The notes under the pieces are model-generated. The model was not told the DNA's origin, did not search any database, and was given only the letters and a program-made list of their open reading frames with translations. The position numbers and the translations under genes were made by a program. From the NCBI GenBank assembly GCA_026122225.1, contig JANEZZ010001866.1, positions 1,178,001 through 1,242,000 on the forward strand: a DNA stretch of 64,000 nucleotides, written 5' to 3'. This DNA is from Heloderma charlesbogerti (Eukaryota > Chordata > Lepidosauria > Squamata > Helodermatidae). This document shows, piece after piece, positions 61,401 through 63,942 of this stretch (its first letter is position 1; the number at the start of each line of letters is the position of its first letter).

Positions 61401-63392
61401 TGCCCTTCATCAAACAGTTATCATCTGTTTGCAGAATCTGAGGTGGAAAGGCAGGACCCAAATGGTTTAAATAAATAAAAATAGGCAGGTCTTCTTAATC
61501 TCCATAATTCCTGCTGTACAAAAGTTTGGGGTTGGTTTATAAAAGAACGTTATCATGTTGCATCGCCTACAGCCCACTCCCAGCAAAGGACAGCTAGGCT
61601 CCCTTGGCATTCCCTCTCATCTGCTTACAGGTACGGAATGGATACATTTTGAATTCCACTGACTCACCTCATCAGGATTTTCACTGGTGATTCGTGCAGC
61701 AATTACATGTCCCCTGGGTACCGGAACATTGCTGGGGCTTTCAAAGGAAATGGGGGCATCACCCCATGGGGACTCTCCGTAGAGGGCACGGATGTCCTTC
61801 ATCCTGTGCAAAGGTACACCCATGGCAATCTGAAAGGAGGACAAGGGGAGGGTGCAAAATGACAGTATTTTCTTCGACCTCTCTATGTGAAAAACAGAAA
61901 CATTCAGGTTTTTAAAACAGAAACATTCAGATTTTATGAGATGTCAAGCTTTCCTCTTTCTAAGGGCTGTTTCAAACATAATGCCAAGAACTTAACCATG
62001 GTTTAAAAAATCAGGAGTGACCTATAGAATCACAGCCTCCCTTCTCCAAGTTTCTTCCCTCTCTTGTATGAACTCCCCTCATAGACTTTACCCTGGTTAA
62101 AGATGGCATCTGCACCAAGGCTTCACAGTGTTTGATGCTATTCAAGTGCCCTCTTAATCAGGGTTTGCAAACCTACATCAAACCCTGGTTTCAAATCCTA
62201 GTTAAGATGGAATTGCCTGGATTCCCGCCCTGCAATATTCTTATTGGGAATTGTTAAAATGCAGGCTTCTGGGAAGCACCTGCCTGGCCCCCATGGGAAA
62301 CAGATTGCCAGATTAGGTGACCCTTACAGATGCCAGAAGGGTGCAATTCTTTAAAACTCCTGGTTCTCGTTATTCTAGGGTCCTCCTCTGGGAACCTCCT
62401 CCAAGGGAGGCTCAGAAGGCGGCAACAAGGCAGAGGGTCTTCTCAGTGACGGCCCCCCAGTCACGGAATGATCTCCCCAACGAGGCCCGCCTGGCACCAA
62501 CATCATTATCTTTCGGCACCAGGTTAAGACCTTCTCAGGCGTGTGGCAGTATATGATGAGTTTTAGTCAGGTCTTATGGTTATGGCTAATGGCTTAAAGT
62601 TGTTTTAGATATGTTGTCTTTGTATATACTGTCTGTGTGTTTTTACGTAAATGGTTTTTACAATTTGTATACTGTATTCGTAATGGTTTTTTCTCTTTGT
62701 AAACCATCCAGAGAGCTTCAGCTACGGGATGGCATAGAAAGGTAATAAACTCTGCTTCCTACTAGCCCACATCCCCCAAGTATAGTCCACAGCCCATCAC
62801 TCTAGAAGAGGAGTGCAGAACCCCCACCCTTTGGGCCTAATCAGCCTGCTGGGCTTCCCAATCCAGCCTGTGGAGGTTCTGGTGTATTCCACCAGGGGGC
62901 TGGGCTTGACCTCCAAGTCCTACCCCCTGGAAGAATCCATCCTGGATGGAATCCCCTCTGTCATCTCCAAGCCGAGATCGGAGGTAACAACAGGGACGCG
63001 GATAGTGGGGAACTCTGCCACAGCCGGGAAGGGGGGCTGCTCTTCCCTGTGTCAGCGGAGTCCCTTTCTTCATGCCTCTGTAAGCATGGAGAAAACTAAA
63101 ATGGGCAAGGAGTCGGGGCAGGATAATGTCAGTGGGCATGGTCCAAGGTGGGGGGGCAATTCAAGGAAAAAGGTTCTGCACTACTGCCCTAGAAGGACAC
63201 AAGCAGCAACATTTAAAATACCTGGAGCTGTGCAGCAGGCAAATTAACGTCGGCAATCATTTCAGTGCAAGGGTGTTCCACCTGGAGGCGTGGGTTCAGC
63301 TCCAAGAAGTGGAAGCTCCCATCTTCACTGTAGAGGTATTCCACTGTCCCAGCACTCACATAGCCCACCATTTTTGCAAGGCGTACAGCACA
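9324..63392 (-). CDS. ACACB: ACACB, acetyl-CoA carboxylase 2 (3' part, 43 coding exons)
   Basis: This multidomain biotin enzyme carboxylates acetyl-CoA to malonyl-CoA at the outer mitochondrial membrane, where malonyl-CoA inhibits CPT1 and fatty-acid oxidation (family knowledge). The 43 exons total 5729 nt, about 1909 codons. In order they encode the C-terminal half of biotin carboxylase ([13 protein letters not shown]), the BT region, the biotin carrier motif EVMKM, the central domain, and carboxyltransferase N and C halves ([27 protein letters not shown]), ending [13 protein letters not shown]. ACC2 rather than ACC1 is supported by the short link [19 protein letters not shown] and by [18 protein letters not shown]. 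The N-terminal membrane anchor lies upstream. All introns are GT-AG except one GC-AG. One exon (44943-45088) carries an apparent 1-nt frameshift, so intact function is not proven here. Confidence 0.96.
10427..10563 (-). CDS. ACACB: ACACB exon e42: C-terminal tail
   Basis: It encodes [20 protein letters not shown] and [15 protein letters not shown] plus [10 protein letters not shown] fits ACC2 better than ACC1. Confidence 0.95.
11361..11665 (+). repeat. tRNA-derived SINE, split by a short L2 tail
   Basis: The head GGCGGTGTGGTTAGCGCTGG and the body CAGCCTAACCTACCTCACAG are separated by a 66-bp L2 3' tail (11451-11516). A second copy of the body lies at 63665-63860. The SINE ends in an A/T-rich tail near 11660. 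Confidence 0.65.
11451..11516 (+). mobile_element. 66-bp 5'-truncated L2 LINE insertion with target duplication
   Basis: The segment reads GAGAGCTTCGGCTATTGAGC...(AAAT)n, the L2 3' end seen at many sites in this window. It is flanked by ATGTTGGG at 11443-11450 and 11517-11524, a perfect 8-bp duplication. Confidence 0.75.
11853..12023 (-). CDS. ACACB: ACACB exon e41: end of carboxyltransferase
   Basis: The 57 codons encode [20 protein letters not shown] through [19 protein letters not shown]. Confidence 0.96.
12370..12524 (-). CDS. ACACB: ACACB exon e40: carboxyltransferase C half
   Basis: It encodes [20 protein letters not shown] through [20 protein letters not shown] and KGVVT. The donor GTTAAG is non-optimal but phase-correct. 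Confidence 0.94.
12747..12859 (-). CDS. ACACB: ACACB exon e39: carboxyltransferase C half
   Basis: It encodes [20 protein letters not shown] and [17 protein letters not shown]. Confidence 0.96.
12907..13497 (-). mobile_element. Solo LTR, family A (retrovirus-like or Gypsy-like)
   Basis: On the minus strand it begins TGTCAGGGATGAGTCTAAGC and ends TTCTGACA, giving TG...CA ends. It aligns with 34495-35066 and 57720-58298. Flanks CAGAC and CCGAC match at four of five bases. No internal proviral coding sequence is present. Confidence 0.7.
13575..13835. repeat. MITE-like repeat
   Basis: GTGGTGGGAAAACATGGGAG and GTGTGAATGAGGCAG recur at 32225-32455 in the same order. No coding content. Intron 12860-15186 is otherwise LTR plus unclassified sequence. 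Confidence 0.35.
15187..15364 (-). CDS. ACACB: ACACB exon e38: carboxyltransferase C half
   Basis: It encodes [20 protein letters not shown] through [17 protein letters not shown] and EMYADKDS plus AG. Confidence 0.97.
15450..15585 (-). CDS. ACACB: ACACB exon e37: carboxyltransferase C half
   Basis: It encodes [20 protein letters not shown] through [21 protein letters not shown] is the second conserved Gly-rich active-site loop. Confidence 0.97.
15835..15905. repeat. Perfect 24-bp inverted repeat (hairpin MITE)
   Basis: Arms 15835-15858 and 15882-15905 are perfect reverse complements (GATGTTTTGGCCTACAGCTC...). The family includes 31603-31722 and 46131-46251. Confidence 0.8.
16054..16150 (-). 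CDS. ACACB: ACACB exon e36: carboxyltransferase C half
   Basis: It encodes [20 protein letters not shown] and [12 protein letters not shown]. With e35 it forms [11 protein letters not shown], the conserved acyl-CoA-side motif. Confidence 0.97.
16912..17008 (-). CDS. ACACB: ACACB exon e35: carboxyltransferase C half
   Basis: It encodes [20 protein letters not shown] and [11 protein letters not shown] plus AG. Phase selects the acceptor CCAG|CTGTG over a nearer AG. Confidence 0.95.
17185..17470. repeat. Foldback-like element fragment
   Basis: TTGTTCGGACTTAGCACTGAACCAC and AACCATAGTTAAGATTAACTAC-type inverted segments resemble the mobile foldbacks at 33.6 and 41.0 kb. Edges are vague. Confidence 0.3.
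17544..17650 (-). repeat. L2 LINE 3' tail
   Basis: ATTTATTTATTT followed by CTGCCCAATAACCGAAGTTC is the reverse complement of the L2 3' end. The rest of intron 17009-18318 has no feature I can support. Confidence 0.6.
18319..18439 (-). CDS. ACACB: ACACB exon e34: hinge between carboxyltransferase halves
   Basis: It encodes [20 protein letters not shown] through [12 protein letters not shown], ending one base into an Ala codon. Confidence 0.95.
19064..19207 (-). CDS. ACACB: ACACB exon e33: carboxyltransferase N half
   Basis: The 48 codons encode [20 protein letters not shown] through [18 protein letters not shown]. Confidence 0.97.
19381..19746. mobile_element. MITE with about 25-bp terminal inverted repeats
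   Basis: It starts GAGCTTTTCTAGATGAGG and ends with the reverse complement CCTCATCTAGAAAAGCCCTC. A related half copy occurs at about 3140-3320. No target duplication is evident. The short TIR and size suggest a non-autonomous DNA transposon. Confidence 0.6.
19938..20027. mobile_element. 90-bp Harbinger-like MITE with TAA duplication
   Basis: The ends GGCTGCAATCCT and AGGATCGTACTG are imperfect inverted repeats flanked by TAA at 19935-19937 and 20028-20030. The ends resemble the TTA-flanked elements at 27501 and 47837. Confidence 0.5.
20366..20446. repeat. Short foldback MITE copy
   Basis: CTCCAACCTGGCGTCCTGCA pairs with GCGCCAGGCTGGAGAAG around an ACAACTCCCATAATCC core. Same family as 46131-46251. 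Confidence 0.55.
20487..20597 (-). CDS. ACACB: ACACB exon e32: carboxyltransferase N half
   Basis: The 37 codons encode [20 protein letters not shown] and [17 protein letters not shown]. Confidence 0.97.
20750..20870 (-). CDS. ACACB: ACACB exon e31: carboxyltransferase N half
   Basis: It encodes [20 protein letters not shown] and [20 protein letters not shown]. Confidence 0.96.
20987..21084 (-). CDS. ACACB: ACACB exon e30: carboxyltransferase N half
   Basis: It encodes [20 protein letters not shown] and [12 protein letters not shown] plus AG of Arg. Confidence 0.96.
21750..22019 (-). CDS. ACACB: ACACB exon e29: carboxyltransferase N half, active-site region
   Basis: This is the largest ACACB exon here (90 codons). 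It contains [40 protein letters not shown] and [10 protein letters not shown]. The NSGARIG loop supplies backbone contacts at the active site in acetyl-CoA carboxylases. Confidence 0.98.
22174..22355. repeat. Palindromic element with about 77-bp arms
   Basis: CCAGTGGAGGCCGGTGGCTC at the left is the inverted match of GAGCCACCAAACTCCACTGG at the right, and similarity continues inward to GTTCTG. A half copy lies at 43625-43712. Confidence 0.65.
22511..22633 (-). CDS. ACACB: ACACB exon e28: carboxyltransferase N half
   Basis: The 41 codons encode [20 protein letters not shown] and [20 protein letters not shown]. Confidence 0.96.
23195..23320 (+). repeat. tRNA-derived SINE 3' fragment
   Basis: AACCCTGGAGAGCCGCTGCT and the following segment match the SINE at 23835-24035. 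It abuts ACACB exon e27. Confidence 0.6.
23327..23482 (-). CDS. ACACB: ACACB exon e27: start of carboxyltransferase N half
   Basis: The 52 codons encode [20 protein letters not shown] through [20 protein letters not shown] and FRQ. Confidence 0.97.
23835..24035 (+). repeat. tRNA-derived SINE with A and B boxes
   Basis: The head reads TAGCTCAGTGGCAGAGC (box A) and AGGTTTGATCCC (box B), followed by the body AACCCTGGAGAGCCGCTGCT and the end CAGCTTCTGATGTTCCTATG. It is a retroposon, not a functional tRNA: no acceptor stem closure. Confidence 0.75.
24185..24575 (+). repeat. L2/CR1-group LINE 3' end
   Basis: AAGGCCTTCTCAGTGGTGGC is the ORF-end coding relic and CTGCCCAGATAGCTTCGGCT the 3' UTR tail, as in 50095-50560 and 62360-62750. 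Confidence 0.65.
25201..25404 (-). CDS. ACACB: ACACB exon e26: approach to carboxyltransferase
   Basis: The 68 codons encode [20 protein letters not shown] through [16 protein letters not shown] and NDPSTGS. Confidence 0.97.
25440..26080 (-). repeat. L2-group LINE 3' end, reverse orientation
   Basis: It runs from an ATTTATTTA tail through CTGCCCTATATCACTGAGAT to the ORF relic near 25990. Bases 25490-25660 match 46665-46845 at roughly 90% by eye. Confidence 0.65.
26583..26738 (-). CDS. ACACB: ACACB exon e25: central domain
   Basis: The 52 codons encode [20 protein letters not shown] through [20 protein letters not shown]. Confidence 0.97.
27395..27930 (+). repeat. L2-group LINE 3' end, split by a MITE
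   Basis: GGGCTTTCTCAGTGGTGGCC before and CTTTAAAGACCTTTTTATTT after are contiguous parts of one LINE, interrupted by the palindrome at 27501-27629. Confidence 0.6.
27501..27629. mobile_element. Palindromic Harbinger-like MITE with TTA duplication
   Basis: Arms of about 53 bp (27507-27559 and 27571-27623) differ at about two positions and meet near CATGCTGGG. TTA lies on both sides (27498-27500, 27630-27632). The termini GGGCACAATCCTATGC match those of 47837-48957. Confidence 0.75.
28167..28382 (-). CDS. ACACB: ACACB exon e24: central domain
   Basis: The 72 codons start [20 protein letters not shown] and include [20 protein letters not shown], ending RHSDLITK. Confidence 0.97.
28510..28551 (-). 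CDS. ACACB: ACACB exon e23: 42-bp micro-exon
   Basis: It encodes [14 protein letters not shown] between acceptor TTTGCAG and donor GTGAGG. It is too short for ORF-based detection but is supported by phase and family match. Confidence 0.92.
28617..28790 (-). repeat. CR1 LINE 3' end
   Basis: ATAGAATCATAGAATAGTAG and GGTTGGAAGGGGCC are the reverse complement of the CR1 3' terminus found across sauropsids. Confidence 0.75.
28906..28962 (-). CDS. ACACB: ACACB exon e22: small central-domain exon
   Basis: The 57-bp exon encodes [19 protein letters not shown]. Confidence 0.93.
29424..29510 (-). repeat. L2 LINE 3' tail
   Basis: ATTAATTAATTA followed by CGCCCAATAGCCGAAGCTCT is the reverse-oriented L2 tail. 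Confidence 0.6.
29760..29950 (+). repeat. L2 LINE 3' tail
   Basis: GAACCGCCCAGAGAGCTTCA and GGGCGGTATAGAAATTC end in an AAATAAAT tail near 29945. Confidence 0.65.
30315..30422 (-). CDS. ACACB: ACACB exon e21: central domain
   Basis: The 36 codons encode [20 protein letters not shown] and [12 protein letters not shown]. Confidence 0.94.
30512..30611 (-). CDS. ACACB: ACACB exon e20: central domain
   Basis: It encodes [20 protein letters not shown] and [13 protein letters not shown]. Confidence 0.94.
30660..30890 (+). repeat. CR1/L3-like LINE 3' end
   Basis: TGATGGCTCTATGCCACCTC through GGACTAGATGGACCTTGG and TCTGATCCAGCAGGGCTCT matches 36115-36505 and, reversed, 42105-42232. The clade assignment is tentative. 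Confidence 0.5.
31351..31488 (-). CDS. ACACB: ACACB exon e19: central domain
   Basis: It encodes [20 protein letters not shown] and [20 protein letters not shown], ending with AG of Arg. The 4.4-kb intron before it is repeat-filled. Confidence 0.96.
31603..31722. repeat. Foldback MITE (ACAACTCCCATCAGCC family)
   Basis: CCCTCCAGATGATTTGGTCC pairs with the inverted GGCCCAAACATCTGGAGG around a short spacer. Confidence 0.7.
31795..32215 (-). repeat. L2 LINE 3' end, reverse orientation
   Basis: CACTCAATAGCCAAAGCTCT after an ATTGATTGATT tail continues to the ORF relic CGGAGGGAGTACAACG...AGGGAGCTC near 32140. Confidence 0.6.
32225..32455. repeat. MITE-like repeat
   Basis: GTGGTGGGAAAACATAGGGG, GTGAATGAGGCATGGC and AAAAGCCTCATCTGG match 13575-13835 and the termini of 19381-19746. 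Confidence 0.4.
33596..34430. mobile_element. Foldback element of about 0.8 kb with GCACAAAT core
   Basis: The left end CTTGTTCACACAACGC and right end CATGTGAACCAGCCCAG are loosely inverted; GGTGGCTTGT-type repeats lie inside each end. The core 33950-34190 holds repeated inverted GCAAATTTAAC / TTTGCACAAATC motifs. Edges are approximate. Confidence 0.45.
34495..35066 (+). mobile_element. Solo LTR, family A
   Basis: It begins TGTCAGGGATGAGTCCAAGC, carries AATAAA near 34990, and ends TTCATGACA. It matches 57720-58298 and, inverted, 12907-13497. There is no gag, pol or env sequence next to it. Confidence 0.72.
35077..35147. repeat. Half copy of the foldback MITE
   Basis: GGGAGCTGTAGTCTGACACA and CTGGAGGGCACCAGGTTGGG match the right arm of 46131-46251. 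It abuts the solo LTR. Confidence 0.55.
35645..35860 (-). repeat. tRNA-derived SINE, reverse orientation
   Basis: GAACCTGGGGTCTTCTGCAT (box B side) and GATCTACCAGCCAG are the reverse of the SINE head; the body is degenerate. Confidence 0.6.
35934..36052 (-). CDS. ACACB: ACACB exon e18: central domain
   Basis: It encodes [20 protein letters not shown] through [15 protein letters not shown] plus AG. The absence of the longer ACC1-type insert after SHPNR supports ACC2. Confidence 0.96.
36115..36505 (+). repeat. CR1/L3-like LINE 3' end, longest copy
   Basis: GATGGCTTTAAAAGGGGGTT, CTACCTCCAGTATCAGAGGC and GGACTAGATGGATCCTTGG occur in LINE 3'-end order. It lies about 60 bp from exon e18. Confidence 0.55.
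36868..37030 (-). repeat. tRNA-derived SINE, reverse orientation
   Basis: TCTTCTGCACGCAAAGCACA and GCTCTGCCACTGAGCTACGG are the reverse of boxes B and A; CAGGAACATAGGAAGCCTCC is its 3' end. Confidence 0.7.
37349..37438 (-). CDS. ACACB: ACACB exon e17: central domain
   Basis: The 30 codons encode [20 protein letters not shown] and [10 protein letters not shown]. Confidence 0.96.
37879..37992 (-). CDS. ACACB: ACACB exon e16: central domain
   Basis: The 38 codons encode [20 protein letters not shown] and [15 protein letters not shown]. Confidence 0.96.
38210..38560 (+). mobile_element. LTR-like segment, family B (probable old retroviral LTR)
   Basis: It has two copies of GTCTGTGCTGGGAAAGTT-like sequence about 50 bp apart, a TTTAAAA box near 38420, AATAAA at 38506-38511 and GGCTTATC downstream, in promoter-then-poly(A) order. 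Ends and target duplication are not clear. No viral coding sequence is adjacent. Confidence 0.4.
38811..38827. repeat. A17 homopolymer
   Basis: A run of 17 A in the ACACB intron between e15 and e16. Confidence 0.85.
39052..39073. repeat. (AC)11 microsatellite
   Basis: A pure AC dinucleotide run. Confidence 0.9.
39693..39806 (-). CDS. ACACB: ACACB exon e15: central domain
   Basis: The 38 codons encode [20 protein letters not shown] and [18 protein letters not shown]. Confidence 0.95.
39960..40135 (-). repeat. L2 LINE 3' tail
   Basis: TTGCTTGCTTTATTACATTT precedes ACTGCCCCACAGCTGAAGCT, the reversed L2 end. Confidence 0.55.
40176..40262. repeat. Foldback MITE copy
   Basis: TAACTCCCATTAGCCCCAGC pairs with ATGATGGGAGCTGGAGTC; CATCTGCAGGGCACCAAGCT completes the right arm. 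Confidence 0.6.
40371..40495 (-). CDS. ACACB: ACACB exon e14: central domain
   Basis: It encodes [20 protein letters not shown] and [17 protein letters not shown]. The donor GTGAGT follows directly. Confidence 0.95.
40598..40686 (-). CDS. ACACB: ACACB exon e13: central domain
   Basis: It encodes [20 protein letters not shown] and LQVETQFQQ, ending one base into an Ala codon. Confidence 0.95.
41011..41314. mobile_element. 304-bp foldback DNA element
   Basis: GGTGCTGTTCACACAGCACACTAACG-type left end is the inverted match of GTTAGCATGTTGTGTGAACC at the right. Inside, GGTGGCTTATTAACCACC and its reverse also pair. A related fragment lies at 43436-43640. No target duplication is assigned. Confidence 0.6.
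41659..41759 (-). CDS. ACACB: ACACB exon e12: central domain, GC donor
   Basis: It encodes [20 protein letters not shown] and [11 protein letters not shown] plus AG. The donor is AG|GCAAGT, a GC-AG intron, required because e13 supplies a single G to complete Arg. Confidence 0.93.
41905..42290. repeat. Mosaic of LINE fragments
   Basis: A reversed LINE tail (about 41905-42090), a reversed CR1/L3-like segment (42105-42232, GCCTCCAGTATGTTCCCCGG) and a forward L2 tail (CTATTGGGCGGAATAGAAAT, to 42290) lie side by side. The segment at 42167-42189 is locally palindromic. Confidence 0.5.
42433..42621 (-). CDS. ACACB: ACACB exon e11: central domain
   Basis: The 63 codons start [20 protein letters not shown] and end [15 protein letters not shown]. 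Both ends are phase 0. Confidence 0.96.
42872..43401 (+). mobile_element. Solo LTR with perfect 5-bp duplication, family C
   Basis: The element begins TGTCAGGGTGGACACTGAGC, ends AGCCCTTGACA, and is flanked by CTGAT at 42867-42871 and 43402-43406. AATAAA lies near 43315. Its first bases resemble LTR family A. A 102-codon ORF (42879-43187, Glu/Ser then Arg-rich) lies inside; I treat it as non-coding LTR sequence. Confidence 0.8.
43436..43715. repeat. Fragments of two foldback elements
   Basis: CTTCACACAACGCGCTAACC to about 43620 matches the element at 41011. CTGACTGAAACCCGG...CCACTGG (43625-43712) is a half copy of 22174-22355. An L2 tail fragment follows to about 43765. Confidence 0.45.
44725..44890 (-). 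repeat. L2 LINE ORF-end relic
   Basis: GAAGTTGATTCCGGAGGTGC and GAGAAGGCCCTCTCCCTTGC are the reversed L2 ORF end, as in 54200-54270. It stops about 50 bp before exon e10. Confidence 0.55.
44943..45088 (-). CDS. ACACB: ACACB exon e10: central region, with apparent 1-nt deletion
   Basis: The exon must be phase 0 at both ends (e9 ends and e11 begins in phase 0), but it is 146 nt, one short of 147. It starts AQLFTGGLP in one frame and continues [15 protein letters not shown] to YFSTK in the next frame. The shift falls at a G5 run (45061-45065) and C6 run (45068-45073). No alternative AG acceptor in the exon repairs the phase. Confidence 0.85.
46131..46251. repeat. Foldback MITE, best copy
   Basis: Arms CCTTCCACAACCTGATGCGC and the inverted GCGTGGCAGGTTGGAGAAGG enclose paired CTGGACTGCAACTCCCATC / GATGGGAGTTGCAGTCCAA segments. 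The right arm ends 16 bp from exon e9. Confidence 0.75.
46267..46401 (-). CDS. ACACB: ACACB exon e9: biotinylation site
   Basis: It opens [14 protein letters not shown]; the Lys of VMKM is the residue biotinylated by holocarboxylase synthetase in this family. It ends [12 protein letters not shown] in phase 0 at donor GTGAGT. Confidence 0.96.
46416..46449. repeat. (GA)n(CAGA)n microsatellite
   Basis: GA repeat passing into CAGA repeats, starting about 15 bp upstream of exon e9 in transcript sense. Confidence 0.85.
46660..46860 (-). repeat. L2-group LINE 3' end
   Basis: TATCCTGCCCTATATCATTA and ACAGATAAAATCAATGTAAA match 25490-25660 closely, indicating one young subfamily. Confidence 0.65.
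46927..46952. repeat. (AC)13 microsatellite
   Basis: A pure AC run. Confidence 0.9.
47080..47230 (-). CDS. ACACB: ACACB exon e8: first half of the biotin carrier domain
   Basis: It encodes [20 protein letters not shown] through [18 protein letters not shown] and YAEIE. It stops immediately before the VMKM biotinylation motif. Confidence 0.96.
47412..47434. repeat. (GA)n microsatellite
   Basis: GA dinucleotide run, about 180 bp from exon e8. Confidence 0.88.
47837..48957. mobile_element. 1121-bp imperfect palindrome with TTA duplication
   Basis: It starts GGGCACAACCCTACGC and ends GCATAGGATCGCACCC, with TTA on both sides (47834-47836, 48958-48960). The left half (to about 48390) matches the reverse complement of the right half along its length: for example GTGGAGTAGGTAACCTAC at 48232 pairs with GTTACCTACTCCACTT at 48539. 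Arms look 75-80% alike by eye. TTA (TWA) duplications suggest PIF/Harbinger-type transposition. No transposase ORF is visible. Confidence 0.7.
49158..49235. repeat. Half copy of the foldback MITE
   Basis: TTCTCCAACCTGGTGCCCTT and CAGATGTGTGGGACTGCTAC match the left arm at 46131. It is followed by a short imperfect tandem of ACACGCAGCAAC units to about 49295, next to exon e7. Confidence 0.5.
49310..49455 (-). CDS. ACACB: ACACB exon e7: BT region
   Basis: It encodes [14 protein letters not shown] and [19 protein letters not shown], ending with CG of an Arg codon completed by e8. Confidence 0.95.
49636..49717 (-). CDS. ACACB: ACACB exon e6: BT region
   Basis: It encodes [20 protein letters not shown] and GMKYTLK. 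It is separated from e5 by the 7.8-kb repeat-filled intron, and phases still match (AG|G). Confidence 0.95.
49882..49926. repeat. Perfect 18-bp hairpin
   Basis: AGATAATGTATGTGAAGA (49882-49899) is perfectly complementary to 49909-49926 with a 9-base loop. No further homology is seen. Confidence 0.75.
50095..50560 (+). repeat. L2-group LINE 3' end
   Basis: CGCCTCTCCTGGCATGAACC through GGGCCTTCTCCATGGTGGCC to AGAGAGCCTCGGCTATGGGG covers the end of the ORF and 3' UTR. Confidence 0.68.
51010..53897 (-). pseudogene. BovB ORF2 remnant (endonuclease-reverse transcriptase)
   Basis: Open segments at 53655-53897, 52485-53573, 52167-52394 and 51010-52053 are successive parts of one polyprotein, separated by frameshifts and stops; the N-terminal piece is at 57180-57324 beyond the L2 insertion. 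At least four lesions make it non-coding. Host-gene labels for such ORFs in automated annotation would be artefacts. Confidence 0.9.
53996..57178 (-). mobile_element. Near full-length L2-clade LINE inserted in BovB
   Basis: The element is 3183 bp with ACACCTT on both sides (53989-53995, 57179-57185). On the minus strand it runs from a GC-rich 5' leader (57178-56964) through ORF2 to a 3' UTR with GATGGGCGATTAATAAATTT and an (AAAT)n tail. The insertion sits in BovB's N-terminal coding part. Confidence 0.92.
54269..56963 (-). pseudogene. L2 ORF2: endonuclease and reverse transcriptase, lightly broken
   Basis: It encodes an apurinic-type endonuclease ([33 protein letters not shown]) and reverse transcriptase ([64 protein letters not shown]). 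A frameshift lies around 56690-56765 and one in-frame TGA at 54884-54886 separates the last 204 codons. So few lesions suggest a young insertion. The clade call (L2 within the CR1 group) rests on motif style. Confidence 0.88.
57569..57672 (-). CDS. ACACB: ACACB exon e5: BC-to-BT linker
   Basis: It encodes [20 protein letters not shown] and FLHSLE plus AG of an Arg codon. The donor GTAAAG at 57568 lies only 18 bp from the terminus of a transposon stack (57550). Confidence 0.95.
57720..58298 (+). mobile_element. Solo LTR, family A, next to exon e5
   Basis: It begins TATCAGGAATGAATCTGAGC (TG start mutated), contains GGAGGAGGAGGAGGGCGAGG and GGGGTGTGACTTGAGGGAG as in 34495-35066, and ends CGCGACA. 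Flanks CCAAG and CTAGG are a weak duplication match. It begins 48 bp upstream of ACACB exon e5 in transcript sense. Confidence 0.68.
58299..58672. repeat. Foldback repeat with GCACAAAT core
   Basis: It starts AGGGATGTCAGAGAAATCC and ends with the loosely inverted GGATTTTACACAACCCCT; the interior has TTTTGCACAAATTTC and GAATTTGCACAAATTCG. It directly abuts the solo LTR. Confidence 0.45.
59566..59716 (-). CDS. ACACB: ACACB exon e4: end of biotin carboxylase
   Basis: It encodes [20 protein letters not shown] through [14 protein letters not shown], 50 codons after completing the split codon. Acceptor TTTCAG, donor GTAACA. Confidence 0.96.
59962..60035. repeat. Half copy of the foldback MITE
   Basis: AGCCTTCCTGAACCTGGAGC and CACTCCAGATGTGCTAGACT match the 46131 left arm. 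Confidence 0.5.
60496..60659 (-). CDS. ACACB: ACACB exon e3: biotin carboxylase C-terminal part
   Basis: It encodes [20 protein letters not shown] through [17 protein letters not shown]. It ends two bases into the next Ser codon at donor GTCAGT. Confidence 0.95.
60660..61667. other. ACACB intron without named features
   Basis: I see no ORF with support, RNA gene or clear repeat except an AAATAAATAAAA tail near 61468-61481 that may be a LINE 3' end. Confidence 0.4.
61668..61829 (-). CDS. ACACB: ACACB exon e2: biotin carboxylase
   Basis: The 54 codons start [18 protein letters not shown] and end [15 protein letters not shown]. Acceptor TTTCAG and donor GTGAGT flank it. Confidence 0.96.
62360..62750 (+). 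repeat. L2-group LINE 3' end
   Basis: CTCCTCTGGGAACCTCCTCC, GGGTCTTCTCAGTGACGGCC and CCAGAGAGCTTCAGCTACGG parallel 50095-50560. Confidence 0.65.
63222..63392 (-). CDS. ACACB: ACACB exon e1: biotin carboxylase core
   Basis: The 57 codons begin [20 protein letters not shown] and contain [18 protein letters not shown]. The Glu, Asn and Arg of ELNPR correspond to metal- and bicarbonate-site residues of biotin carboxylases. Both ends are phase 0. Upstream exons lie beyond the window. Confidence 0.96.
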
Positions 63393-63664
63393 CTGGGGAG
63401 ACAGAAATGCCATAAAAACACACACAATACCTTGGGAGAGTCACGGGTAAGTATTCAAGAAAGGTTCATCTACAGAGGTTAATGGTTTTCGCTTTTTTCA
63501 ACTCTGAACTAGATTTTTCTTGAATTTTGATATATGTTAGCTTCTTTGGGGTATGTGGTTTCAAAAAATGGGGTACAAATTCAATAAATGAATAAATGTA
63601 GTAGTACGTTTGTGATTAAGGTGGACCTGAACAAGGGCAAATATAGCGTTTGACTAGGACTAAA

Positions 63665-63860
63665 GAGACAAACCCTGCCCTCATCAGCCATGAAGCTCTC
63701 TGGGTAACTTTGTGCCAGTTACTCTCTCTCAGCCTAACCTACCTCACAGGGTTGTCCTAAGGACAAAACATGGAGGGGGAAAGAAGAGAGAAGAGAACCA
63801 CGCACCCCACTTTGAGCTCCTTGGAGAAGAGGTGAGATATAAGTGTCATAAATAAATTAA
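63665..63860 (+). repeat. SINE body and tail
   Basis: CTCAGCCTAACCTACCTCAC followed by GGGTTGTCCTAAGGAC and TTGAGCTCCTTGGAGAAGAG matches the SINE at 11361-11665, ending in an AAATAAATTAA tail. Confidence 0.6.
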
Positions 63861-63942
63861 ATGTTGAACTGTAGCTCAAGTCTCTTAGCCGCTACACTAA
63901 ATGTGTGAAAAGCAAATTGCAAAAGCAGAATCACACTGTAGG

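Noticed and set aside
9324..63392. Assignment to ACACA (ACC1) instead of ACACB
   Set aside because: The central and C-terminal segments lack ACC1-specific inserts and the neighbour is FOXN4, which flanks ACACB.
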